Origin: Helicobacter ibis
GTDB lineage: Bacteria > Campylobacterota > Campylobacteria > Campylobacterales > Helicobacteraceae
Reading direction: 5' to 3'
DNA length: 64,000 bases
NCBI RefSeq assembly: GCF_027859255.1
Contig: NZ_JAQHXR010000002.1
Location: 248,001 to 312,000, forward strand
Position numbers and translations under genes: made by a program. Shown piece by piece: positions 47,723 to 55,226 of this stretch. The stretch's first letter is position 1. Every line of letters starts with the position of its first letter. Under the pieces are notes generated by a model that made no database searches, was not told where the DNA came from, and worked only from the letters and a program-made list of their open reading frames with translations.

Positions 47723-48777
47723 CTTTTAGCCTTTGTGCTTTTATACCATTCATACATCATCTCTATTCCGTCTTTTAACTCTATAGTATGCTTAAATCCA
47801 TAAGAATGAAGTTTTGAGCAATCAGGCAGCTTTCTAAATGTCCCATCAGGCTTAGAAGAATCAAATACAATTCCGCCGCTAAACCCAACAATTTCTTTAA
47901 TCATAAGAGCTAATTCCTTTATTGATACATCTTCACCAATACCTATATTTATATGAGTGTTCCTAACTTCTTTTAGATTCTTTGATACATCGCTAAAATT
48001 AATATTATCCATAACAAAAATACATGCCTTAGCCATATCACTTGAGTGCATAAATTCTCGTCTAGGATTCCCACTTCCCCATAGTGTTACTTTATCTTTA
48101 TAGATTCCTATTTTTTCTAAAATTACATTTGCATTATATATATCTTCTACACCCAAATCTTGGCATACTTCATTATACTTTTCTAATTCCAAAAGCTTAG
48201 CTAAATGAAACTTCCTAACTAATGTTGGCAAAACATGTGCATTTTCAAAATCAAAAGAATCATTTTCACCATAAATTCCAGTAGGCATTACAGAAATAAA
48301 ATTTGTCCCATATTGCAAGTTATAAGATTCGCACATTTTTAGCCCTGCAATTTTGGCTATTGCATATGGTTCATTTGTGTATTCTAGCTCATCTGTTAAT
48401 AGATATTCTTCTTTTATTGGTTGTTTTGATTCTTTTGGATATATGCAAGTGGTTCCTAAAAACAGCAACTTTGTTACACCAGTTAAATATGAAGCATGAA
48501 TAACGTTGTTTTGAATACTTAAATTTTCATATATAAAATCAGCCCTATAAGTGTTGTTTGCCAAGATTCCACCAACTTTTGCAGCACACAAAAACACATA
48601 GTCAAATTTCTCTCTTGTAAAAAACTCAAAAGTATCTTTCTGATTTATTAAATCAAGCTCTTTATGTGCTTTTCTAACTATGTTTGTATAACCCTTATTT
48701 TCTAACTCTCTAACTATTGCACTTCCAGTTAATCCATATCCACCGGCGACAAAAATCTTAGAATCTTTTTTTATCAT
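47716..48777 (-). CDS. GDP-fucose-synthase-like epimerase/reductase, catalytic copy
   Basis: A 353-residue SDR of the GDP-4-keto-6-deoxymannose epimerase/reductase (Fcl/WcaG) type. It keeps the NADP loop FVAGGYGLTGSAIV, the cysteine in GTTCIYPKES (the Cys109 position; Ser107 is Thr), PYAIAKIAG with Tyr136 and Lys140, and VRKFHLAK with His179 (E. coli numbering recalled from the family). In Campylobacter capsule loci, paralogues act on GDP-keto-heptoses. Its ATG overlaps the stop of the preceding paralogue (ATGA), so its translation probably depends on that gene. Confidence 0.82.
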   Translation of the reverse strand: MIKKDSKIFVAGGYGLTGSAIVRELENKGYTNIVRKAHKELDLINQKDTFEFFTREKFDYVFLCAAKVGGILANNTYRADFIYENLSIQNNVIHASYLTGVTKLLFLGTTCIYPKESKQPIKEEYLLTDELEYTNEPYAIAKIAGLKMCESYNLQYGTNFISVMPTGIYGENDSFDFENAHVLPTLVRKFHLAKLLELEKYNEVCQDLGVEDIYNANVILEKIGIYKDKVTLWGSGNPRREFMHSSDMAKACIFVMDNINFSDVSKNLKEVRNTHINIGIGEDVSIKELALMIKEIVGFSGGIVFDSSKPDGTFRKLPDCSKLHSYGFKHTIELKDGIEMMYEWYKSTKAKRC

Positions 48778-49880
48778 GCAACTCTCTCGTAATAAGATTG
48801 TTTAATGCTACTAATAACTATTTTGCTATTATTTGCCCCCCCCCCCGCAGATACTATATATGCTTTATACATCATTTTTATTCCTTCGTGTAATTCTATT
48901 GTATGTTTCCAACCAAGATTATTGATTTTAGAACAATCCATGAGTCTATCCATACTGCTATCAGGTTTGCTTATATTAAATTTTAGTTCACCATTAAATC
49001 CAATAATATCCTTAACCATATTTGCAACTTCAGCGATACTATAATCAACACCAGTGCCCACATTTATATGCGTATTTTGCATTTCTTTATTTGCTACATC
49101 TTTAAAGTCAATATTTTCCATAACAAAAATAGAAGCCAATGCTAAATCTTTAGCATGTATAAACTCTCTCCTAACCCTGCCACTACCCCATATTTCAACA
49201 CTTTCTTTGCTTATTCCATGTTTTGCCAATATCGCATTTGCTTCATTTATAGAATTAACTTTTAGATTCAACAAAACATCATCAACTCTACCATCTTGTA
49301 ATAATTTTGCCAAATGAAATTTCCTAACTAATGCAGGTAAAACTCTTGATTTTTCAAATTCGAAATTTGCATTTTCGCTATATAAATTATTTAATGCTAG
49401 AGTTATAAAATTTGTCCCATATTGTAGATTATAAGATTCACACATAACACTTCCAGCAATCTTTGCCAACCCAAAAGAATACGCACCATATTCCAAGCTT
49501 CCAGTAAGCATACAATCTTCTCTTAGTGGATTTACTGCATCTTTTGGATACATATAACCAGAACCAAAAAATATTAATTTCTTAACATCATTTACATATG
49601 AAGCATGAATAACATTATTTTGGATACTAAGATTCTCATATATAAAATCTGCCCTTTGTGCCACATTAGAAGCTCCACATGGAAGGACTGCAACTAGAAA
49701 CACAACATCAGGTTTTTCTTTTTTAAAAAATTCAAAAACATCTTGTTGATTTACCAAATCTAGCTCACTTCTAGTTCTTAAAACCAAATTAGAATACCCA
49801 TTATTTTGTAATTCACTAACTATGGAACTACCAGCACAACCTCTGTGTCCAGCGACAAAAATCTTAGAATCTTTTTTCAT
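48774..49880 (-). CDS. GDP-fucose-synthase-like paralogue with altered catalytic residues and 3' poly-G
   Basis: A 368-residue paralogue of the next gene. The NADP loop FVAGHRGCAGSSIV is intact, as is VRKFHLAK with the catalytic His. The Cys109 position is Tyr (GSGYMYPK) and the YxxxK tyrosine is Phe (SFGLAKIAG), so epimerase/reductase chemistry should be changed or lost. A G11 run codes SAGGG near residue 345, and the frame then ends VA just over the start of the next gene. With 10 or 12 G the protein stops within about 2-6 codons of the tract. It begins one base into the 3,5-epimerase stop (TAATG). Confidence 0.78.
   Translation of the reverse strand: MKKDSKIFVAGHRGCAGSSIVSELQNNGYSNLVLRTRSELDLVNQQDVFEFFKKEKPDVVFLVAVLPCGASNVAQRADFIYENLSIQNNVIHASYVNDVKKLIFFGSGYMYPKDAVNPLREDCMLTGSLEYGAYSFGLAKIAGSVMCESYNLQYGTNFITLALNNLYSENANFEFEKSRVLPALVRKFHLAKLLQDGRVDDVLLNLKVNSINEANAILAKHGISKESVEIWGSGRVRREFIHAKDLALASIFVMENIDFKDVANKEMQNTHINVGTGVDYSIAEVANMVKDIIGFNGELKFNISKPDSSMDRLMDCSKINNLGWKHTIELHEGIKMMYKAYIVSAGGGANNSKIVISSIKQSYYERVA
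48836..48846 (-). repeat. Poly-G11 tract near the 3' end of the Fcl-like paralogue
   Basis: Eleven C on the plus strand (G on the coding strand), about 60 bases before the start of the next gene. The present length gives the long tail that ends on the next start codon. Other lengths move the stop about 40-50 bases upstream of that start. Confidence 0.9.
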
Positions 49881-50416
49881 TATCTACCCTTTGCTTCAAT
49901 ATCTCTATCTGACAATATTGGATCTATATCTCCCCATTTTATATTGAATCTCTTATCATTCCATGGATATGTAAATTGCCTATCAAAATCAGTATATTCT
50001 CCGTTATATGCAAGCTTATAGTAATACACAGCTTCTTTGCTTCTTACATAATGCGCATTACCAAAATTTGGTGGGATAAGAATCATTTTTTGGTTTTTTG
50101 TATTTATAATAAATCCCTCGTATTTACCAAAATTTGGACTATCCTCCCTACAATCTACAACAACTTGCATAACTTCACCATAAACACATGTCACAAACTT
50201 CCATGTATTGCTATCACCATGAATCCCCCTTAAAACATTAAAATGGGAATTAATAAATTTATCATGGCAAAATCTAGTGCCTTTAACTAAACTTTTTAAA
50301 GATTCTTCCATAAAGGCACTCCAAATATCACCCCGTAAATCACTAAATTTATTTGGCTCAATTATATATACTTCAGGTAAAATTAACGATTGCCTAATTT
50401 TAAAGTCTATTGCCAT
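49880..50416 (-). CDS. RmlC-like nucleotide-sugar 3,5-epimerase
   Basis: A 178-residue cupin. NVLRGIHGD near residue 61 holds the catalytic histidine of the RmlC family, and AVYYYKLAYNGEYTDFDRQ near 127 holds the tyrosine region. PPNFGNAHYV and NIKWGDIDPILSDRD at the end are typical. In C. jejuni related enzymes epimerise GDP-keto-heptose at C3 and C5 before the Fcl-type reductase. A dTDP-sugar role is less likely because no rml genes are present. It overlaps the out-of-frame methyltransferase region by 17 bases. Confidence 0.82.
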   Translation of the reverse strand: MAIDFKIRQSLILPEVYIIEPNKFSDLRGDIWSAFMEESLKSLVKGTRFCHDKFINSHFNVLRGIHGDSNTWKFVTCVYGEVMQVVVDCREDSPNFGKYEGFIINTKNQKMILIPPNFGNAHYVRSKEAVYYYKLAYNGEYTDFDRQFTYPWNDKRFNIKWGDIDPILSDRDIEAKGR

Positions 50417-51259
50417 ATATAGCTCCCTTTAATTCTTGTATCTCTTTATAAATAGTATCTAATGCAAAGTTGGTAAATGTATTTTCTTTTCTAGTTGTGT
50501 TGTAGAAATTTAACAAAGCAGATTGTGAGATACTTCTTGCAATTAGCTCCTTTTCACTAACGCTCTCTAATGGTAAATACAAATGAGCTGGTATAAACTC
50601 ACTCTGAAAAGCAGACCACAAATCCCAATGAACATATTTTAGATCTCTCATAACTCTATCTATTCTTACAAAATCTGGAGCAAAATTTGCCTCTAAATAA
50701 ATTATAGGTCTATTTTTAGCTATCAAATCGCCCCCCCCCCGACTACTTCTGCTTCCATACCTTCAACATCAATCTTAATTGCAGATATCTTTTCTTTTAT
50801 ATTAAAGCTATCTAATGTTTTGCATTGTATAGATTCTCTACCTTCTTTTTCGCCCATGCTTAATGACATAGCACCCATATTTTCCACATACTCTACATCA
50901 AAATAAGCCTTATGTTCCTTATTTGAAATTCCACAATTATGTATCTTAACTCTTTTTTCAAATTTATTTAGCTTAACACTCTCTTGTGCTATACAAAATA
51001 GTTTCTTATTTGCTTCAAATCCTATTACATTTATGCCATGTGCGGCTAGATACATCGCATGATTCCCTATATTTAAACCCACATCAAGCACATACGAATC
51101 CTTATCTAACCTACTTACCATATCCTCTAATAATACATGCTCAAAAGGTCTATTTTCTGCATAAAGTATCTTTTGGATTGCATCTACCTCTTTGTTTGGT
51201 AAATACATCTTATAACTCACACTACCAACTTTTATGGTTAAAATATCATTCTTATTCAT
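50400..51259 (-). CDS. FkbM-family methyltransferase, phase-OFF by poly-G tract
   Basis: The gene is split by a G10 tract. The first part (51259 down to 50723, 178 residues) has the AdoMet site YVLDVGLNIGNHAMYLA and ends IKIDVEGMEAEVVGGGAI. It stops at a TGA just after the tract. The continuation (LIAKNRPIIYLEAN, a typical FkbM C-terminal stretch) is open in another frame down to 50400. With 11 G the two join through VGGGGDLIAKNRP into one protein of about 286 residues; 8 G would also restore it. The present state therefore gives a truncated protein. It lies between the fucosyltransferase gene and the epimerase. Confidence 0.85.
50731..50740 (-). repeat. Poly-G10 tract, phase-variation site (OFF)
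   Basis: Ten C on the plus strand (G on the coding strand) in the FkbM-type methyltransferase gene. The present length shifts the frame to a stop two codons later. Eleven or eight G would restore the full reading frame. Confidence 0.92.
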
Positions 51260-51268
51260 AATATCTCC

Positions 51269-52324
51269 TCACTTTAAAAATTCTTCACTTTTATACTTTG
51301 AAACATACATTGCAATACTCTTTTCTTCTATTGCTTTTTTATAGAAGTTTTCATGCATATACAAAAATTGACCTTCCCCTCTTCTATACGCATCTTTTGG
51401 ATCTTGGTCTAGTATTTTAAAGATAAAATCATAGATTCTATTATTATAATATTCATAAGATTCTACTTCTAAAAATATAGGTTCATTTATCATTTCTTTA
51501 AATAATTTATCATCACTATCAATCCTCTTTATATCTTCGACCATATCTTTTAGAGTTGGATAATTTAAAGCATTTATAAAAGCTTTTGGATTAATCACAA
51601 AATCACTCTTCCTATCATCGCCAAACCCACTAATAACAGGATCTCCCCAATAAATAGGTATGCACCCAGCAATAAATGCATCAAAAATACGCTCGGTAGT
51701 ATATCCAGCATAGCTAGAATTCTCAAAACACAAATTAAATTTATAATCTTTTAGCCAATTAATCTTAGAAGTAAATACATCATCTCCCCATCTATTACCA
51801 ACTGCACCACCAATATTATTTCTCCAATTCCCACCAGAATCTACTTGTTTATACTTACTAATCTCATCAAATGCCTTATCTCTCTCTAATCCTACAATGC
51901 CCCAGCCACTATTTGTAGCCATGAATCCACAAAACTTAGTCTTTTTGTAATTTCTCTTTAGCTTTGGATTTAAGACAATCCTTTGTTCCTCTCCTAAAGC
52001 ACCTATATAACATATTCTCTCATGTCTATCGCCAAAGCTCATATAATCAAAATCGATACCATAATCAGCTATATTCCAATTTGTCCGAACATTCTCATAA
52101 GTTACAAAAATTCTAGGACAAGAGAAGTTGATATGTCTATATCCATATGGACCATATATTAAAAAATCAGGTTCATTTGAGTACTCCACTTCAAACTTTT
52201 CATTAATTTTCTTTATAATTCCATCTTTCCAAAAATTCTCTTCAGTCTCTACATTCCACCAATCAACAATTCTCAATTTTATTTTTTTCTTACTTATCTG
52301 TTGTGTTTTTTTAGTTTTTGCCAT
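51269..52324 (-). CDS. Glycosyltransferase family 10 (alpha-1,3-fucosyltransferase-like)
   Basis: A 351-residue cytoplasmic-face glycosyltransferase. The GT10 signature is clear: FNLCFENSSYAGYTTERIFD then GCIPIYWGDP (about residues 198-232), which binds the GDP-sugar. In H. pylori such enzymes (FutA/FutB) build Lewis antigens. Here the neighbours make modified heptose, so the donor could be GDP-fucose or a GDP-6-deoxy-heptose. The C-terminus lacks the heptad repeats and amphipathic tail of the H. pylori enzymes. The start codon overlaps the previous stop (TAATG). Confidence 0.88.
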   Translation of the reverse strand: MAKTKKTQQISKKKIKLRIVDWWNVETEENFWKDGIIKKINEKFEVEYSNEPDFLIYGPYGYRHINFSCPRIFVTYENVRTNWNIADYGIDFDYMSFGDRHERICYIGALGEEQRIVLNPKLKRNYKKTKFCGFMATNSGWGIVGLERDKAFDEISKYKQVDSGGNWRNNIGGAVGNRWGDDVFTSKINWLKDYKFNLCFENSSYAGYTTERIFDAFIAGCIPIYWGDPVISGFGDDRKSDFVINPKAFINALNYPTLKDMVEDIKRIDSDDKLFKEMINEPIFLEVESYEYYNNRIYDFIFKILDQDPKDAYRRGEGQFLYMHENFYKKAIEEKSIAMYVSKYKSEEFLK

Positions 52325-53130
52325 TATCTACCACCATTATCATTAATCAAAATACAATTAGAAAAATTATCAAATATTTCTTTATTATAATCCCTAAAAA
52401 TAGCATATTGACACTTATTAGATAGAATCCTTGCTAATGCACCAAGTGGAGTAGTTGAGATTATTCCGCCAGTATGCATTGAAAAATACAATGCCTCTTC
52501 TAATGAAGTTACAAAAAACTCAGATATGAATGGTAATTTTTCTAAAAAAGGCACAATATATTGAGAAAAATATCCATAATCATGAACTAAAAAATGAAAT
52601 TTTATATTACTGCTTAGCGAGTTCATAACATACATTGACTTAGCTATAAAATCAGTAGATAACTTTCTACCATAACTCCCATGATACAAGTTTAAAGTAT
52701 CATCTATATAAAACGCACAAGAATTAGAATCTAAAGATATAGACTGCATTAATGATTCATTGTTAGCTTTAAAGTTAGCAATCAAAAAGTCTCTATATAT
52801 CAAAATTAAAGGCATCATATCACCATATCCAACAATATATAGAGGTGCTTTTAGTGTATATATAGATTCCTTTGTGATTAGTTCTATTTTATATTGCTGA
52901 AACTCATTTATCTCTTCTTTTGTTGCATAGTTAAAAACTAAGTTTGGAAAAATAAATCTCAACAATGAATCATAGCAATAAGTAGCTTCATTATTTACTT
53001 TTCTAAACGAATTTGTAACTGTATCAAATTTAACATCATATCCTTTATCTGTTAGATATTTATATAATGCAACAAAACCTATCTGCGATACTACAGATCC
53101 CTCAAGTCTAATGATTATTGTGTTTTTCAT
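52324..53130 (-). CDS. Divergent GT11-like (alpha-1,2-fucosyltransferase-like) protein
   Basis: 268 residues. The N-terminal IIIRLEGSVVSQIGFVALYK lines up with IIIRxxGGLGNQxFQYA of GT11 enzymes, and SLEEALYFSMHTGGIIST near residue 212 lines up with the DLxLMSxCxHxIxxNS region. The usual HxRRGD motif is not conserved, so activity is doubtful. It is the first gene of the sugar operon, 23 bases after tRNA-Arg, with TAGGAA as ribosome site 6 bases before the ATG. Confidence 0.55.
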   Translation of the reverse strand: MKNTIIIRLEGSVVSQIGFVALYKYLTDKGYDVKFDTVTNSFRKVNNEATYCYDSLLRFIFPNLVFNYATKEEINEFQQYKIELITKESIYTLKAPLYIVGYGDMMPLILIYRDFLIANFKANNESLMQSISLDSNSCAFYIDDTLNLYHGSYGRKLSTDFIAKSMYVMNSLSSNIKFHFLVHDYGYFSQYIVPFLEKLPFISEFFVTSLEEALYFSMHTGGIISTTPLGALARILSNKCQYAIFRDYNKEIFDNFSNCILINDNGGR

Positions 53131-53153
53131 AGAATTCCTAAAAACAGAGAAAG

Positions 53154-53230
53154 TGGTACGCCCGGAGGAATTCGAATCCCCGACCTACAGGACCGCAACC
53201 TGTTGCTCTATCCAGCTGAGCTACGGACGC
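53154..53230 (-). tRNA. tRNA-Arg (anticodon GCG)
   Basis: A complete 77-base cloverleaf with an encoded CCA end. The acceptor pair is GCGTCCG/CGGGCGT, the D arm GCTC...GAGC, the anticodon arm ACAGG-TTGCGGT-CCTGT and the T loop TTCGAAT. The anticodon is GCG, which reads CGC/CGU. It lies directly after tRNA-Ala and directly before the sugar operon. Confidence 0.95.
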
Positions 53231-53233
53231 ATA

Positions 53234-53309
53234 TGGTGGAGTGTAGGGGGATCGAACCCCTGACCTCAACGCTGCCAGCGTTGCGCTCTCCCAGCTGAGC
53301 TAACACCCC
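53234..53309 (-). tRNA. tRNA-Ala (anticodon GGC)
   Basis: A complete 76-base cloverleaf with encoded CCA. The acceptor stem is GGGGTGT/ACACTCC, the anticodon arm CAACG-CTGGCAG-CGTTG with anticodon GGC for alanine codon GCC, and the T loop TTCGATC. Three bases separate it from tRNA-Arg. Confidence 0.96.
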
Positions 53310-53317
53310 TCTTAAAA

Positions 53318-53323
53318 AGTATA
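53318..53323 (-). promoter_or_regulatory. Candidate -10 box for the tRNA pair and sugar operon
   Basis: On the minus strand TATACT lies 8 bases before the first base of tRNA-Ala, in a gap that also has ATATAAT further upstream. It is the only promoter-like element ahead of the tRNAs and the following polysaccharide genes. Confidence 0.45.
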
Positions 53324-53364
53324 AGCGTTTATTATATGGAAATCTCTATTAAAATTCTATAAAG

Positions 53365-53946
53365 CTAATTTATAGTTTTTATATATTTTTCTACTTCACT
53401 TTGTAATTCTTCTAATGTGCCATTATTGTAAATTACATAACTAGCAAGGTTTTTTTTATCATCTAATGACATTTGAGATTCTATCTTCTTTAATGCCATA
53501 GAATCATTTATATTATCTCTAAGCATAATCCTATTTAAGCGAACATCTAAACTAGCATACACAAGCACTACATTAGAAATATCGTAATTTCTTGTCTCAT
53601 AAAATAGCGGTATATCTATAAAATAAGGGAATTTCTTCTCTTCTAAGCTAGAAGCTAGAATCTCTATTTTATTTTTTATTAGCGGGTGAAGTATGGATTC
53701 TAGCTCTTTTTTTACATCTTTATTAGAAAAGACAATCTCACCAAGCTTTCTTCTATCTACCTTGCCATAACTTAGAATCTCACTGCCAAACCTCTCAACA
53801 ACCAACCAAGAATTATCCTCCAAAACCTCATGCGAGATTCTATCAGCACAAATGACACTATATCCATATAGCTTAAGTAGCGATGAAGTCGTGCTTTTAC
53901 CGCTACCAATTCCACCAGTTAGCGCTATTGCATATTTGAATTTCAA
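53365..53946 (-). CDS. coaE: Dephospho-CoA kinase
   Basis: A 193-residue P-loop kinase for the last step of CoA synthesis. The Walker A is LTGGIGSGKSTTS (about 9-21), followed by VICADRISHEVL and LHPLIKNKIE, which are CoaE motifs. The start is the ATG 53944-53946, overlapping the speE stop by 4 bases. The same gene pair is present in H. pylori. Confidence 0.95.
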   Translation of the reverse strand: MKFKYAIALTGGIGSGKSTTSSLLKLYGYSVICADRISHEVLEDNSWLVVERFGSEILSYGKVDRRKLGEIVFSNKDVKKELESILHPLIKNKIEILASSLEEKKFPYFIDIPLFYETRNYDISNVVLVYASLDVRLNRIMLRDNINDSMALKKIESQMSLDDKKNLASYVIYNNGTLEELQSEVEKYIKTIN

Positions 53947-54740
53947 TTTTTTACAATACCATAGAGCTTATTTTTGATTGATTTTGGAATTACAAAAGAG
54001 CTAAGATGCAAGTTTGCACAATAATATTCCAAATCATCTAACATATCTGCCCTTTGTAGCATAATATCAGCAGTTGGGTGATACTTCTTTGAGGCAAACA
54101 TGTAGCAATCTTTCAAACTCAAAGACAAAGGAGCGATAAAAGGCATAAGAATCCTAAAATCACCAAAACCTCTCAAAAACTCTTCAGCCTTATCAAACTC
54201 AAGCATTAAATGTGGCATATGCGAAATTAAGATTCCATCATCACTCAATACTTCCTTATATGAGGCTACATCGGAGTTTAGCGAAATAACAATATCATAC
54301 AAGCTAGAATCTTCAACACTCTTTTTTATAAACATTTCTTTATCTTGAGATATGTGGGAGAACCTATTATTCTTAAAAATACTCTGATAATGCGGAAAAA
54401 AGCTAATTAAAGTCTCTAGCACATCTAAATCTTGTTGCAAGAAATCAACACTAAGCCCTTCATGCTTTGTTAGCTCATGTGCTATTTCAATGTTGAATCC
54501 ACCGACAATCAAAGCTCTTTTTGGATTCTTATGAGAACAAGCCGCAATATGTGCTAAAAGCTCACTTTGAATGCTAAGTGTGCTTTGTAGCATCACATAA
54601 CCATCTATAAAAGCTATATTCCCAAAAAACTCCGAATCAAAAAGCTCTAAAGTATGCTTCTCTCCAGTTACTTCTGTTATTTTGTTTTTAATTTTATATT
54701 CTTGCTGAATCTTCTCTTCATAGGACTTAGTTAGCCACAT
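53943..54740 (-). CDS. speE: Divergent spermidine-synthase-like protein
   Basis: A 265-residue protein of the polyamine aminopropyltransferase fold. It starts MWLTKSYEEKIQQEYKI and has the beta domain, then ALIVGGFNIEIAHELTKH where active SpeE has GGGDGG. The acidic residues that bind decarboxylated AdoMet and putrescine (D in GGGDGG and DxxDP) are missing or replaced (VISLNSD). The H. pylori counterpart next to coaE shows similar divergence. Its true activity is uncertain. Confidence 0.8.
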   Translation of the reverse strand: MWLTKSYEEKIQQEYKIKNKITEVTGEKHTLELFDSEFFGNIAFIDGYVMLQSTLSIQSELLAHIAACSHKNPKRALIVGGFNIEIAHELTKHEGLSVDFLQQDLDVLETLISFFPHYQSIFKNNRFSHISQDKEMFIKKSVEDSSLYDIVISLNSDVASYKEVLSDDGILISHMPHLMLEFDKAEEFLRGFGDFRILMPFIAPLSLSLKDCYMFASKKYHPTADIMLQRADMLDDLEYYCANLHLSSFVIPKSIKNKLYGIVKN

Positions 54741-54749
54741 GCTAGCCTC

Positions 54750-55217
54750 CTATTTTATCTCTAAATACAATTTTTCATTTTTAAATGAAATACCGCCGTC
54801 ATTTAGCTTCTCTATAACGCTAGTATTGTTTGTTAAATTACCCACTATTTCATTTTCTATTTGAACTAACTTTTCCTCACACATCATTCTAGTCATTCCT
54901 GCATGAGATACTTCAAATTTATTACCTTCTATTTTATATTCTGCAAAAAAATGATTACATCCTGCCTTGCCAACAACTTTTCCTTCTTTAAAAGACAAAT
55001 AAAAATCTTCACTATTTTTATAATTTAAAAATGTAGTCTTATCACCAACTTTATAAGTATCTATTTTCCATTTTTCCTTTTGTTTTAAGATTTCATCAAA
55101 ATTATATTGCCCTACATTATTCACAGACGCCTCATCTTGTTTTAAATCACTTTTTAACGAACAACCACTAAACATAACCGCACCTACAACTGCCAAACTT
55201 ACAACTATATTTTTCAT
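54750..55217 (-). CDS. META-domain lipoprotein (HslJ-like)
   Basis: 155 residues. The lipobox is VMFSGC, so Cys19 would be lipidated. The mature domain resembles META/HslJ: FYLSFKEGKVVGKAGCNHFFAEYKIEG, then VSHAGMTRMMCEEKLVQIEN, with the typical GCNxFxxxY and MTxMMC motifs. Two cysteines (GCNHF and MMCEE) could pair. It lies between the SurA-like gene and speE, on the same strand. Function is unknown in the family; stress or motility roles have been suggested elsewhere. Confidence 0.82.
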   Translation of the reverse strand: MKNIVVSLAVVGAVMFSGCSLKSDLKQDEASVNNVGQYNFDEILKQKEKWKIDTYKVGDKTTFLNYKNSEDFYLSFKEGKVVGKAGCNHFFAEYKIEGNKFEVSHAGMTRMMCEEKLVQIENEIVGNLTNNTSVIEKLNDGGISFKNEKLYLEIK

Positions 55218-55226
55218 TTTTTTCCT

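Noticed and set aside
50400-50726. Separate small gene after the FkbM-type frame
   Set aside because: Its sequence is the natural C-terminal part of the FkbM enzyme in another frame across the G10 tract, not an independent gene.
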